Origin: Gordonia hankookensis
Lineage (GTDB): Bacteria; Actinomycetota; Actinomycetes; Mycobacteriales; Mycobacteriaceae
Assembly: GCF_014673215.1 (NCBI RefSeq)
Contig: NZ_JACWMS010000001.1
Coordinates: forward strand, 868,001-932,000
Direction: 5' to 3'
Length of the DNA: 64,000 nt
Shown one piece after another: positions 13,741 through 21,920 of this stretch (its first letter is position 1; each line of letters starts with the position of its first letter). A program made the translations under genes and the position numbers. A model generated the notes under the pieces. It made no database searches. It worked only from the letters and a program-made list of their open reading frames with translations, and was not told where the DNA came from.

Positions 13741-13768
13741 CCCCGCGTCGGCTCACGCCGGCGCGGGG
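13741..13768. terminator. Probable bidirectional transcription terminator
   Basis: A 12-bp stem, CCCCGCGTCGGC with GCCGGCGCGGGG (one G-U pair), closes a TCAC loop. It lies between the end of the exporter operon on the plus strand and the end of rskA on the minus strand, where a shared terminator is expected. There is no long U tract, which is usual in high-GC actinobacteria. Confidence 0.7.
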
Positions 13769-13797
13769 ATGCTTCGGTCTCGCACACCCGGGAGTCG

Positions 13798-14637
13798 CTA
13801 GATCGGGATCTGGCTGAGGATCGGCGTGGTGGGCTGAGCCGACCCGCCCCGGGGTTCGATGGTCACCGCCAACACCTTCGAGTTGTCGAGTGCGTCGACG
13901 AGCGTCGGTGCGTTCGCCCCGCCGGGCGGGATGTGTCCGGCCGAGACCGGATTGTCCGCCTTGCCGACGAGCCAGAGTTGGTATTCGCGGTCGTCGGGAA
14001 TCGGATTGCGCAGGTCGCGCAGAAGGGCGACCGCCTGATTGCGTTCGCGCGAGGTCACCACGGACATCGTGCCGCGGTCGTCCTGCAGGTCACCGACGGC
14101 CAGTTGGGCGTCGGGCGCCTTGAGCACGTCGAGCACCTGCTGATCCGATTCCGCCACCGTGGAGGCCGGAGGCGTCTCGGGAGCGGTTGTCCGGCCGACG
14201 ATCACACCGGCACCGAGCGCGACGACGACCGCGGCGGCGGCCGCCGCGACGACGGCCCACCGTCGGCTGCGGCGATGGGCGTCCATCGACACGACATTGC
14301 CCGCTGTCGGCGCATCCGGCTGACCGCTCTGCGAGGGTACGGGTTCGACTGGCCCGCCGACCGCGGCGCCACCCGCGTCAGGTGCCCCGGTGTCGACGGT
14401 GGCCGCGAAAGCGGCCTCGAGAACGCGGTCGCGCAATGTGTTCGGCGGATCGAGCGCGTATGAGCTCGCGAGATCGGCCATCGCCGAGCGGGTGTCGGCG
14501 ATGCGGCCGTCGTAGATCCGACGCTCCACCGGCGACAAGCCGTCCAATTCGCGCTGTACCCGGGCGTTCTCGGCTGCGGTGAGGATGTCCACGGCGAAGA
14601 GTTCGACGTGGTCGTCGAGCCAGTCGGTGTCAGGCAT
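13798..14637 (-). CDS. rskA: Anti-sigma-K factor RskA-like
   Basis: A 279-residue membrane-anchored anti-sigma factor. Residues 1-75 form the cytoplasmic sigma-binding part, one transmembrane segment lies near residues 127-147 after a basic stretch (RRSRR), and the extracytoplasmic C-terminal half (YQLWLV, P.G near the end) matches the RskA family. It would hold SigK inactive at the membrane until proteolysis releases it. Its ATG overlaps the sigK stop by eight bases, so the two are co-translated. The long Ala/Pro-rich linker near residues 80-115 looks disordered. Confidence 0.9.
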   Translation of the reverse strand: MPDTDWLDDHVELFAVDILTAAENARVQRELDGLSPVERRIYDGRIADTRSAMADLASSYALDPPNTLRDRVLEAAFAATVDTGAPDAGGAAVGGPVEPVPSQSGQPDAPTAGNVVSMDAHRRSRRWAVVAAAAAAVVVALGAGVIVGRTTAPETPPASTVAESDQQVLDVLKAPDAQLAVGDLQDDRGTMSVVTSRERNQAVALLRDLRNPIPDDREYQLWLVGKADNPVSAGHIPPGGANAPTLVDALDNSKVLAVTIEPRGGSAQPTTPILSQIPI

Positions 14638-15211
14638 CGTTCTGGCTCCTCAGGCAGTGGCGCAGCTTACGCAATCCATCCCGGATACGGGATTTGATGG
14701 TGGGCAACGGTGTCGAGGTCTGCTCCGCGACCTCGGGATAGCTCATTCCGCTGAAATAGGACATCTCGATGCTATCCCGTTGCAGATCGGTGAGCCGGTT
14801 CAGACACGTCCGGAGTTCGTCGTTCTCCTCACGGTCCACCACGATCTCCAGCGGCGCAGGCGTTCCCGCGGGCGACTGATTGGTGGCGCCGTACTCGGCG
14901 ACCTTGCGGTGCTGCAGCTCTTCGGTCCGCACGCGGTCGACGGCCCGTCGGTGCGCGATCGTCATCATCCAGCTGATCACGGTGCCTCGCGCGGGGTGGT
15001 AGTCGGCGGCCTTCTGCCAGAACACAAGATAGGCCTCCTGAACCACCTCCTCGGCGTAATTGCGGTCGCGCACGACGCGGAGGGCCAGGCCATAGATTCG
15101 GGCGCTCGTGAGGTCATACAGACGCGCGAATGCACCTCGGTCGCCGCGCGCCGAATCGGCCAGTAGCGTTCGGAGGAGATCGGTGTCGTTACCCGCACCT
15201 GTGGAAGTCAC
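14630..15211 (-). CDS. sigK: ECF RNA polymerase sigma factor SigK
   Basis: A 193-residue ECF sigma factor, close to the 187 residues of mycobacterial SigK. The region 2 motif (YAEEVVQEAYLVFW, then RGTVISWMMTIAHRRAVD) and the region 4 helix-turn-helix (YFSGMSYPEVAEQT...TIKSRIRDGLRKLR) are clear. The frame stays open to 15337, but that would overlap the divergent mycolyltransferase; I chose GTG at 15211, which gives the family length and starts MTSTGAG. It is directly upstream of its anti-sigma factor with an eight-base overlap, the arrangement known from mycobacteria. Confidence 0.92.
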   Translation of the reverse strand: MTSTGAGNDTDLLRTLLADSARGDRGAFARLYDLTSARIYGLALRVVRDRNYAEEVVQEAYLVFWQKAADYHPARGTVISWMMTIAHRRAVDRVRTEELQHRKVAEYGATNQSPAGTPAPLEIVVDREENDELRTCLNRLTDLQRDSIEMSYFSGMSYPEVAEQTSTPLPTIKSRIRDGLRKLRHCLRSQNDA

Positions 15212-15274
15212 TCCACCACGGTAGCCAAAGAGTCCCACCTCATGCGCGGGTTCACCGTGTCCCGAGCGGCTCAC

Positions 15275-15301
15275 GGAACGGTCAGGTTCATCACCTAGAC
15301 T
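15275..15301 (+). promoter_or_regulatory. Candidate promoter of the first mycolyltransferase gene
   Basis: GGAAC at 15275-15279, a 16-base spacer, then TAGACT at 15296-15301, 28 bases before the ATG at 15330. TAGACT fits a -10 of the TAnnnT form; GGAAC resembles an ECF-type -35. The ten bases CTAGACTGAG recur upstream of the pirin gene at 20864-20873. No transcription data support it. Confidence 0.4.
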
Positions 15302-15329
15302 GAGCAGCCAAGCTCTCGTATCAGAACGG

Positions 15330-16343
15330 ATGTACATCGTGGGTAGATCTCAGCGCCTCCTCGTCGGGGCGATCCTGACGGTGGTCGCAACCGTCGCGGC
15401 GCTGGTCGCAGCCGTTCCCGGCATGGCAGCGGCGTCCACGACGTCGCATGTCGTGAGCCGCTACGACGACGATCCCCAACAGGTCACGCTGATGGTCTAC
15501 TCGGCATCGATGGGACGCACCATCCCGGTCACCGTCCTGACGCCGCGCAACCGATCCACCCCGAGCCCCACCCTCTACCTCCTCAACGGCGCAGGCGGCG
15601 GTGAGGACTCGGCGACCTGGGACGCCCGGACCGATTACAAGAAGTACTTCGCCGACCAGAACGCCTACGTGGTGACGCCCATCGGCGGTGCATTCTCCTA
15701 CTACACGGACTGGCAGCGCGACGACCCCGCACTCGGGCGCAACAAGTGGCAGACCTTCCTCACCAAGGAACTCCCACCACTCATCGACGCCGAGTTCGAC
15801 ACCACCAAGCGCAACGGCCTCGCCGGGATCTCCATGGCGGGTACCTCGGTGCTCAACCTGGCCATCGCGGCACCCGGCCTGTACAAGTCGGTCGCGGCCT
15901 TCAGCGGCTGCGCGCGGACCAGCGATCCGATCGGGCAGGAGTACATCCGCCTCGTCGTGCAGGATCGCGGCGGCGCGAACATGACCAACATGTGGGGACC
16001 GCTCGACGGTCCCGGATGGCGTGCGAACGATCCCTACCTCAACGCCCAGAAGCTGCGCGGCACCAAGCTCTACATGACCGCAGGCACAGGGCTGTCCGGA
16101 CCGCATGAACGACTCAACGATCCGGGTGTGAAGGGCGATGCGTTGTTCCTCGCGAACCAGGCCGTACTCGGCGGTGCGATCGAGGCCGCCATCGACCAGT
16201 GCACGCGAGCGATGGCCACCCGACTGGCCGACCTGCACATCCCGGCGAGCGTCAAGCTGCGACCGACCGGTACCCATTCATGGGGTTACTGGCAGGACGA
16301 CCTGCACCAGACCTGGCCGCGGATGGCCGCCGACCTTCGCTGA
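15330..16343 (+). CDS. Antigen-85-type mycolyltransferase / esterase, paralog 1
   Basis: A 337-residue secreted alpha/beta hydrolase of the antigen 85 family, which moves mycolic acids onto trehalose and arabinogalactan outside the membrane. Residues 1-35 are a signal peptide (basic start, hydrophobic core, AAA cleavage region). The nucleophile is Ser168 in GISMAGTS and the catalytic His is in THSWGYW near residue 316. The oxyanion-side stretch YLLNGAGGG is also typical. The ATG at 15330 is the only start that gives an intact signal peptide. It is divergent from sigK. A close paralog lies at 18804-19811. Confidence 0.93.
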   Translation: MYIVGRSQRLLVGAILTVVATVAALVAAVPGMAAASTTSHVVSRYDDDPQQVTLMVYSASMGRTIPVTVLTPRNRSTPSPTLYLLNGAGGGEDSATWDARTDYKKYFADQNAYVVTPIGGAFSYYTDWQRDDPALGRNKWQTFLTKELPPLIDAEFDTTKRNGLAGISMAGTSVLNLAIAAPGLYKSVAAFSGCARTSDPIGQEYIRLVVQDRGGANMTNMWGPLDGPGWRANDPYLNAQKLRGTKLYMTAGTGLSGPHERLNDPGVKGDALFLANQAVLGGAIEAAIDQCTRAMATRLADLHIPASVKLRPTGTHSWGYWQDDLHQTWPRMAADLR

Positions 16344-16347
16344 CGAC

Positions 16348-16362
16348 GCGGTCGACGACCGC
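16348..16362. terminator. Short stem-loop between convergent genes
   Basis: GCGGTC and GACCGC form a 6-bp stem with a GAC loop in the 25-base gap between the mycolyltransferase stop and the stop of the LuxR-type gene. The position suits a shared terminator, but the stem is short and there is no U tract. Confidence 0.35.
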
Positions 16363-16368
16363 AGGCCG

Positions 16369-16767
16369 TCACCACCGATCGAGGCTGGTGTAACCGTCCT
16401 GCAGCGCCCGGGCGAGCAGATGCGTCTTGGTCGGGGCATCGCGCCCGACCGCCGAGTACTTCGCCCGGATGCGTGCGAGATGCGTGCTCACCGTCGATGC
16501 CGAGATGAACAGGGCCGTGGCCGCGTCCTCCTTCGACTCGGCCGCCAACCAGGCGAGCAACACCTCGACCTCACGCGCCGAGAGCACCGGTCGTCGGTGC
16601 GGCGTAACCCTGCCGTCGAAATTCCGATGGTCGGAGATCCTGGCGACACTGCGATCCGCCCTCTGCTCACCGGACGTGAGGTTCTGCGGCGCTGGTACGC
16701 CGATCTCGCCGCGGCGGGCATCGGCGCCCCCCGCCAAGTGAATGGGCACTTGTGAAATGGCGGTCAC
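16369..16767 (-). CDS. LuxR-type helix-turn-helix protein without receiver domain
   Basis: About 132 residues. The C-terminal half is a LuxR/NarL DNA-binding domain (LSAREVEVLLAWLA, then STVSTHLARIRAKY). The N-terminal 55 residues are Arg/Gly-rich and match no receiver domain. I chose GTG at 16767 because AAGGAAG lies six bases upstream; the open frame runs to 16875 without a better start. The recognition helix and tail (RIRAKY...TKTHLL.RALQDGY) match the regulator at 16980-17690 (RIRQKY...TKLDLF.RAVEDGW), so the two are paralogs. It converges with the first mycolyltransferase gene; its target is unknown. Confidence 0.75.
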   Translation of the reverse strand: MTAISQVPIHLAGGADARRGEIGVPAPQNLTSGEQRADRSVARISDHRNFDGRVTPHRRPVLSAREVEVLLAWLAAESKEDAATALFISASTVSTHLARIRAKYSAVGRDAPTKTHLLARALQDGYTSLDRW

Positions 16768-16979
16768 TGGTCTTCCTTCGCTCTGCACGACCGCACGTGT
16801 AATACGGTCTGTTGTCCCACGGAGCGCCCCAGCCCCCCCGACAAGACCGCACCACAGGTAATGAACATTAGGCACTCGTCGCCGTGATCGTTAGACCCAG
16901 AACTGGGGACATCGCGTGTACACGTGATGGTGCACGGCGCGTGCAACTGGTACGACCTGGCCGATTCGGCCGCGGCGGG

Positions 16980-17690
16980 TCACTCGTCGGATCGACCGGG
17001 CCCGTCACGGCGCGATTGCCGGTCCACGGCGGCCCCCAGGCCGGGCACCGGCAACCAGCCGTCCTCGACCGCTCGCTTGAACAGGTCGAGCTTCGTCCTG
17101 GTCGGCCTGCCCGCGGCCGCGTACTTCTGACGGATACGTTTCAGGTACTCGTTGACCGTTTCCGCGGTCACCCCGAGCGCCGCGCCGACCCCGGCCGACG
17201 TCTCACCCGACGCATACAGGGTGAGGACGCGCTGCAGTTGCGGACTCAGATCGACGGCCGCGAGCTCCGGATCGGCATCGATCGCGGCCGCCCACTCGGT
17301 TGTCAACACCTCGTATCCCGAACCTGCCGACCTGATGGCTGCGACGATCTCGTCTTCGGATGCCGACTTCAGGACCACCCCGAGCGTGCCGGCCCGAGCC
17401 GCCGAGCGCAGCAGAGAAGGGTGTTCCCCGGAGGTGTACACCACTGTGCCGATCCCCGCCTCAGTGAGCCGGGTCACGTTCTGGCCAGGTGTGGTCCCGT
17501 CATCGAGGCGCAGATCCAGGATCACGATGTCGGTCTGGATTCCTTGTTCGAAAAGGCCGCTGACGGTGGACGCCGAGCACACGAGATCCATGTCGGATTG
17601 GCGATCCAGGATGCGTTCGATGCCCCAGACCGGCGAAGGGTGATCGTCGACCATTCCGACCCTGAGCACGGCCGGCACATCCGGTGTCAT
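16980..17690 (-). CDS. Response regulator, NarL/LuxR family (orphan)
   Basis: About 236 residues. The N-terminal receiver has the acidic pair in VGMVDDHPS, the phospho-acceptor Asp in VILDLRLDD and the Lys in VVLKSA; the C-terminal part is a LuxR helix-turn-helix (LSPQLQRVLTLY, TAETVNEYLKRIRQKY). Start: ATG at 17690 has GGAAGGG six bases upstream; the ATG at 17696 sits directly on that site and the frame to 17792 lacks a good site. No histidine kinase gene is adjacent, so its signal is unknown. It is divergent from the acetoacetate-decarboxylase-like gene and may control it. Confidence 0.85.
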   Translation of the reverse strand: MTPDVPAVLRVGMVDDHPSPVWGIERILDRQSDMDLVCSASTVSGLFEQGIQTDIVILDLRLDDGTTPGQNVTRLTEAGIGTVVYTSGEHPSLLRSAARAGTLGVVLKSASEDEIVAAIRSAGSGYEVLTTEWAAAIDADPELAAVDLSPQLQRVLTLYASGETSAGVGAALGVTAETVNEYLKRIRQKYAAAGRPTRTKLDLFKRAVEDGWLPVPGLGAAVDRQSRRDGPGRSDE

Positions 17691-17830
17691 CGCCATCCCT
17701 TCCGGTCTACCCTCCTCCGTCGAGGATATCGGCATCCCCGCCCGCAGTCCTGCGCACCTGAGGACCTGGCGGCCCTGTATCCATCGACCCACTGGCTCCG
17801 CGACGACCGACCTGGCACCATGAGCAAACG

Positions 17831-17842
17831 AGAACGTGTTCT
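17831..17842. promoter_or_regulatory. Candidate regulator-binding inverted repeat
   Basis: AGAAC and GTTCT arms separated by GT, in the 194-base gap between the divergent response regulator and acetoacetate-decarboxylase-like genes, 43 bases before the latter's ATG. The form resembles TetR-type sites in this order. It nearly matches the KstR site pattern TnnAACnnGTTnnA but lacks the first T. Assignment to a specific regulator is not possible. Confidence 0.35.
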
Positions 17843-17884
17843 AGTGACACCCGATTACCGGTCGACCCGAGGAGAACCCCGTCG

Positions 17885-18658
17885 ATGGCTTCCGCCGCAT
17901 CCACTCACGACGTACTGGGCACCACTGTCACCATGCCGGTCGAGATCCGGCATGCCCGGTGCTTCGTCGCAGGCTTCACCGCCGACAGTGACGCCGTCGA
18001 ACGCGCGATCCGCGCCGGTGGCGACGCGGGCGACGCCCACCCGCGTCCGCTGCGCATCCGGCCCGGACGCACCATGTGCATGCTGGTGTTCGTCGACTAC
18101 GTCGACGGCGACCTCGGACCGTACAACGAGTTCGGCGTCTGTTTCCTGGTCGAGGACCCGACCCGGCCCCCCTCGTCACCGATCCGTTCACTCCGGTCGC
18201 TGATCGGCGGCGATGCCCGTGCGCTGATCCATCACCTGCCGGTGGACGGTGACTTCACCCTGGCCGCGGGCCGCGGCATCTGGGGTTTCCCCAAGACCCT
18301 CGCCGACTTCGAGGTCGATCATGATTCGTCGACCAAGCACGGCCGCGTCGTCGCGGACGGACAGCTCGTCGCGGACCTGACCGTCCGCCCGGGGATACGG
18401 GTCCCCGACTCCTCCCAGGACACCGTGCTCAACGCCTATTCCCAGCTCGACGGCGTCCTGCGGATGACGCCGTGGCGGCTCACCTCGGCATCGGGCACCC
18501 GCACCCGCATCGGTGGTGCCGACCTCGTGCTCGGCACTCACCCCATCGCCGACGAGTTGCGGTCCCTGAAGCTGAGCAGGCATGCGCTGATGGCGTCGTC
18601 GGTCTCCCGGGTCACGATGGCCTTCGAGGACGCGACGGTCATCTCCGCCACACCGTGA
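17885..18658 (+). CDS. Acetoacetate decarboxylase family protein
   Basis: A 257-residue protein of the acetoacetate decarboxylase superfamily. The stretch WGFPKTLAD carries the Lys that forms the Schiff base in true decarboxylases, and the preceding Gly-rich strand fits. The real substrate of such actinobacterial homologs is usually unknown, so I do not claim acetoacetate. GAGGAGA lies about nine bases before the ATG. It is monocistronic, divergent from the orphan response regulator and followed by the second mycolyltransferase gene on the same strand after about 145 bases. Confidence 0.82.
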   Translation: MASAASTHDVLGTTVTMPVEIRHARCFVAGFTADSDAVERAIRAGGDAGDAHPRPLRIRPGRTMCMLVFVDYVDGDLGPYNEFGVCFLVEDPTRPPSSPIRSLRSLIGGDARALIHHLPVDGDFTLAAGRGIWGFPKTLADFEVDHDSSTKHGRVVADGQLVADLTVRPGIRVPDSSQDTVLNAYSQLDGVLRMTPWRLTSASGTRTRIGGADLVLGTHPIADELRSLKLSRHALMASSVSRVTMAFEDATVISATP

Positions 18659-18803
18659 CCACCCTGTAACACTTCGCCGTCGCGGACCGACTACTTTGTG
18701 AGTTCGTCCGCCCGCCAGCTGTGGGCCGCCCGCCACCCGTGGGCCGACCGACCGTGCCGAGCCCGCCACGGTCGCATCCCCGACCAGAGGAGTGAATCGC
18801 ACT

Positions 18804-19811
18804 GTGAGCCTGCTCAGGCGCTGGACAACGGTCCTGTTGATCGTCGTCGGCTCGGTGGCGTCATTCCTCGCCACCACCGGCACCGCCCAGTCCGCGCCGG
18901 CGAAGCCGTCGCAGATCGTGAAGGTCGTCCATGACGGACCACAGCAGGACACGCTCACCGTCTACTCGGCCGCGATGGGCAAGTCCTTCCCGGTCGAGGT
19001 GCTCACCCCGCGCGACCGCAGCACGCCGTCTCCGGTCTTCTACCTGCTCAACGGCGCAGGCGGCGGCGAGGACGGGGCGACATGGGCGGCCCGCACCGAT
19101 TACAAGAAGTACTTCGCGGACAAGAAGACCTTTGTCGTCACCCCGGTCGGCGGCGCAGCGTCGTACTACACCGACTGGATCCATGACGATCCCGAGCTCG
19201 GTCGCGTGAAGTGGCAGACCTTCCTCACCAAGGAACTCCCCCCGCTGATCGACCGACATTTCTCGACCACCGGGCGCAATGCCATCGGCGGCATCTCGAT
19301 GTCCGGGACGTCGGTGCTGAATCTCGCGATCGCCGCACCGAAGCTCTACCGGGCCGTCGGGGCGTTCAGCGGTTGTGCACGCACCACCGACCCCCTCGGT
19401 GAGGCCTACGTCCGGATCGTCGTCGAGAGTTTCAGCACTCGCAAGGTCTCGAGCATGTGGGGCCCGCCCGGCGGTCCGGTGTGGCGCGCGAACGACCCAT
19501 ACCTCAATGCCGCCAAACTGCGGGGCACCAAGATCTACATGACCAGCGGCAACGGATTGCCGGGTCCGCACGAGACCCTCCAGGATCCGTCCGTCAAGGG
19601 CGACGCCGCATGGCTGGCCAATCAGACCCTGGTCGGTGGAGTCCTCGAGAGCGCCGTCGGCCAGTGCACCGGTCAGATGGCCCGACGCCTCGCCGATCTC
19701 CACATCCCGGCCGACGTGTCGGTGCGTCCCAACGGCACCCATTCCTGGGGGTACTGGCAGGACGATCTCCGCCGGACATGGCCGAAGATCGCCCGCGACC
19801 TGGCTTCCTGA
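18804..19811 (+). CDS. Antigen-85-type mycolyltransferase / esterase, paralog 2
   Basis: About 335 residues, closely similar to the protein at 15330-16343 along its whole length: the same YLLNGAGGGED, TDYKKYFAD, WQTFLTKELPPLID, GISMSGTS (nucleophile Ser near 165) and THSWGYWQDDL blocks. A signal peptide precedes the mature start after the SA/APA region. GTG at 18804 was chosen because AGAGGAG lies 11 bases upstream; the GTG at 18792 overlaps that site. It should act in the cell envelope on trehalose mycolates. The two paralogs enclose the two LuxR-type regulators and the decarboxylase-like gene, which suggests local duplication and a common theme of envelope remodelling. Confidence 0.92.
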   Translation: MSLLRRWTTVLLIVVGSVASFLATTGTAQSAPAKPSQIVKVVHDGPQQDTLTVYSAAMGKSFPVEVLTPRDRSTPSPVFYLLNGAGGGEDGATWAARTDYKKYFADKKTFVVTPVGGAASYYTDWIHDDPELGRVKWQTFLTKELPPLIDRHFSTTGRNAIGGISMSGTSVLNLAIAAPKLYRAVGAFSGCARTTDPLGEAYVRIVVESFSTRKVSSMWGPPGGPVWRANDPYLNAAKLRGTKIYMTSGNGLPGPHETLQDPSVKGDAAWLANQTLVGGVLESAVGQCTGQMARRLADLHIPADVSVRPNGTHSWGYWQDDLRRTWPKIARDLAS

Positions 19812-19857
19812 CCACGCACCTGCGTCGGGATGACACCCGCCCGTGCCGAATGCGGCG

Positions 19858-20715
19858 TCAGCGCCACTCGGCGGTCATCGGTGACGCCCGCTCGTCCTCG
19901 CGCGCGAAGAGTCGCCACGGGCGCCACGTCCGCGTCTGCGGATCGAACGGCTTCACCCGCAGCCACCAGATGAACAGGGACGTGTACAGCAGCGGTGACT
20001 GCGCCACCATGACGGCCGCCTGGCGGCGGCGACCGTGGACCCTCGTGGTCTTCACCGCGGCAGCCCGATACTTGCGATTGGCCCAGGGGCTCATCCGGAA
20101 TCGACGAGGCGACACCGCTGCCAGCATCGCCGGCACCACCCACACGACCGCATCCTTCTCGCGCAGTGTGAAGAACAGATCGATGTCCTCATGGGTACCG
20201 GGAAGATTCGGCACATCCGACCTGACCGAACTCCACGCGGTACGGCGAATTGCCATGTTGTTCCCCGACAGCGTGAACGCCTCCCGACCGTCTGCGAAGC
20301 GTTCGGCGTTGCGGCGCTGACGCTTCTCGAACCGATGCTCGAGCGGGACGTCGTAGAGATAATCGAAGCCGGTGACCGCGGCGACCTCTGGTCGCGCGGT
20401 CATGAACTCGACGAGGGCTGCACACCAGTTCGGGTCCAGTCGCGTATCTGCGTCGATCCGGCCGATGACGTCGGTCGACGACGCGTCGAAACCGGCATCG
20501 CGAGCCCACACGACGCCTTGGCGCGGCGCGGTGACGACGCGGATGGGGAGCCGATCGGAGAACGACTCGGCGATGGCGATCGTCCGGTCGCTGCAGTTGT
20601 TGTCGACGACGATGCATTCGTCCACCGGAAGCGTCTGGGCCACGAGGCACTCCAGACACGCGCCGATGACATCTTCTTCGTTGAAGACCGGGATCACCAC
20701 ACTGACGGTCACCAT
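19858..20715 (-). CDS. Family 2 glycosyltransferase
   Basis: A 285-residue GT-A fold transferase. The N-terminus SVVIPVFNEEDVIG and DNNCSD bind the nucleotide sugar, RIDADTRLD carries the DxD metal site, and THEDIDLFFTL is the catalytic ED region. A hydrophobic stretch near residue 245 (SPLLYTSLFIWWL) may associate with the membrane. The frame is open much further upstream, but ATG at 20715 has an AGGGAGAGG site and begins exactly at the fold. The donor and acceptor are unknown; a role in envelope glycolipids is plausible from the neighbouring mycolyltransferases. Confidence 0.88.
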   Translation of the reverse strand: MVTVSVVIPVFNEEDVIGACLECLVAQTLPVDECIVVDNNCSDRTIAIAESFSDRLPIRVVTAPRQGVVWARDAGFDASSTDVIGRIDADTRLDPNWCAALVEFMTARPEVAAVTGFDYLYDVPLEHRFEKRQRRNAERFADGREAFTLSGNNMAIRRTAWSSVRSDVPNLPGTHEDIDLFFTLREKDAVVWVVPAMLAAVSPRRFRMSPWANRKYRAAAVKTTRVHGRRRQAAVMVAQSPLLYTSLFIWWLRVKPFDPQTRTWRPWRLFAREDERASPMTAEWR

Positions 20716-20864
20716 CTCGCCTCTCCCTCGCTGCCGGTGCTCGTCGCATGTTAACCAGAGCGGCCCCATGCCGCGCCGGCAGTGCGGCGAATCAGGTGAC
20801 GGATTCACCCGTCCGAACCCGTCATCCGAGCACCGACATCGACCGATCAGTACCAGGGTTTCTC

Positions 20865-20870
20865 TAGACT
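20865..20870 (+). promoter_or_regulatory. Candidate -10 element of the pirin gene
   Basis: TAGACT at 20865-20870, within the ten-base string CTAGACTGAG also found upstream of the first mycolyltransferase. It lies 32 bases before the pirin ATG. No convincing -35 is present at 16-18 bases. Confidence 0.35.
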
Positions 20871-20902
20871 GAGACCACCAGCCCATTCGTCGAAGGATGC
20901 CC

Positions 20903-21913
20903 ATGAGCAATCTCGAGGCCCAGCCCGCCGAGCTCGACTGCCGTTCGGGTGCAACAGATTCCTCGCGGGAGCAGGGCAGGCCGGCCGTGGAGGTGCTGAC
21001 CGCACGCGACGTCCCGCTCGGCGGGCCGCGGGCGATGACGGTGCATCGCACGCTCCCCCAGCGCAGGCGATCGCTGATCGGCGCATGGTGCTTCGCCGAC
21101 CATTACGGCCCGGACGACGTCTCGACGACCGGCGGGATGGACGTCCCGCCGCATCCCCATACCGGCCTGCAGACCGTGAGCTGGCTGTTCTCCGGCGAGA
21201 TCGAGCACCGGGACACCATGGGCAATCACGCGATGGTCCGGCCCGGCGAGCTGAACCTGATGACGGCGGGTCACGGGATCGCGCACACGGAGGTCTCGAC
21301 CCCGGACACGACGCTCCTGCACGGTGTTCAGCTCTGGATCGCGTTGCCGGCCGCCGCAGCCGACACGGCCAGGGATTTCGCGCACCACGTACCGGACGTG
21401 ATCGAGCGGCAGGGTGTTTCCGTGCGGGTGTTCCTCGGGGAACTGCTCGGCGAACGTTCGCCCGTCGAGACGTTCACTCCGCTGATGGGCGCCGAGATCA
21501 CCATGGCACCGGGCGCCGAGATCGACCTGCCGGTGTCACCATCGTTCGAACACGGGATTCTGGTGGACGCCGGGCGTATTCGACTCGTCGACTCCGCAAC
21601 CGAGCCGCTCGAACGCACCGAATTGGGATACGTCGGCGTCGGAGCGACACATCTGCGGGTGCGTAACGATGCCGAAGAGGATGCGCGCCTGGTGATCCTG
21701 GGCGGCACCCCCCTCGAGGAGGAGATCATCATGTGGTGGAACTTCCTCGGCCGCAGCCACGACGACATCGTCCGATACCGGCAGGAGTGGACCGATCACA
21801 GCAACCGATTCGGTCAGGTCCAGGGCTATCAGGGCGAGGTGCAGCACCTGCCGGCGCCGGCCCTGCCCACCACGCACCTGCGGCCCAGGCGCAACATTCC
21901 CGGCCGCGCCTGA
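20903..21913 (+). CDS. Pirin family protein
   Basis: A 336-residue bicupin. The first cupin has the metal-binding His residues in PPHPHTGLQT and SGEIEHRD, and the second half (MWWNFLGRSHDDI) is the conserved pirin C-terminal block. Bacterial pirins include quercetin 2,3-dioxygenase-like enzymes and redox-linked regulators, so the function is open. ATG at 20903 is preferred over 20897 because GAAGGA sits at the right distance for the later one. It is divergent from the glycosyltransferase and ends seven bases from the convergent flavin reductase gene. Confidence 0.9.
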   Translation: MSNLEAQPAELDCRSGATDSSREQGRPAVEVLTARDVPLGGPRAMTVHRTLPQRRRSLIGAWCFADHYGPDDVSTTGGMDVPPHPHTGLQTVSWLFSGEIEHRDTMGNHAMVRPGELNLMTAGHGIAHTEVSTPDTTLLHGVQLWIALPAAAADTARDFAHHVPDVIERQGVSVRVFLGELLGERSPVETFTPLMGAEITMAPGAEIDLPVSPSFEHGILVDAGRIRLVDSATEPLERTELGYVGVGATHLRVRNDAEEDARLVILGGTPLEEEIIMWWNFLGRSHDDIVRYRQEWTDHSNRFGQVQGYQGEVQHLPAPALPTTHLRPRRNIPGRA

Positions 21914-21920
21914 GGCCCGC

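Noticed and set aside
16915-16924. CGTGTACACG palindrome and the TGCACG/CGTGCA stem at 16931-16945 downstream of the response regulator
   Set aside because: The palindrome lies on the 3' side of the regulator gene, not before a start codon, and the stem is only 6 bp; a terminator role is possible but not supported enough to list.
17831-17842. KstR operator
   Set aside because: The first T of the consensus is missing and no sterol gene is near; reported only as an unassigned inverted repeat.
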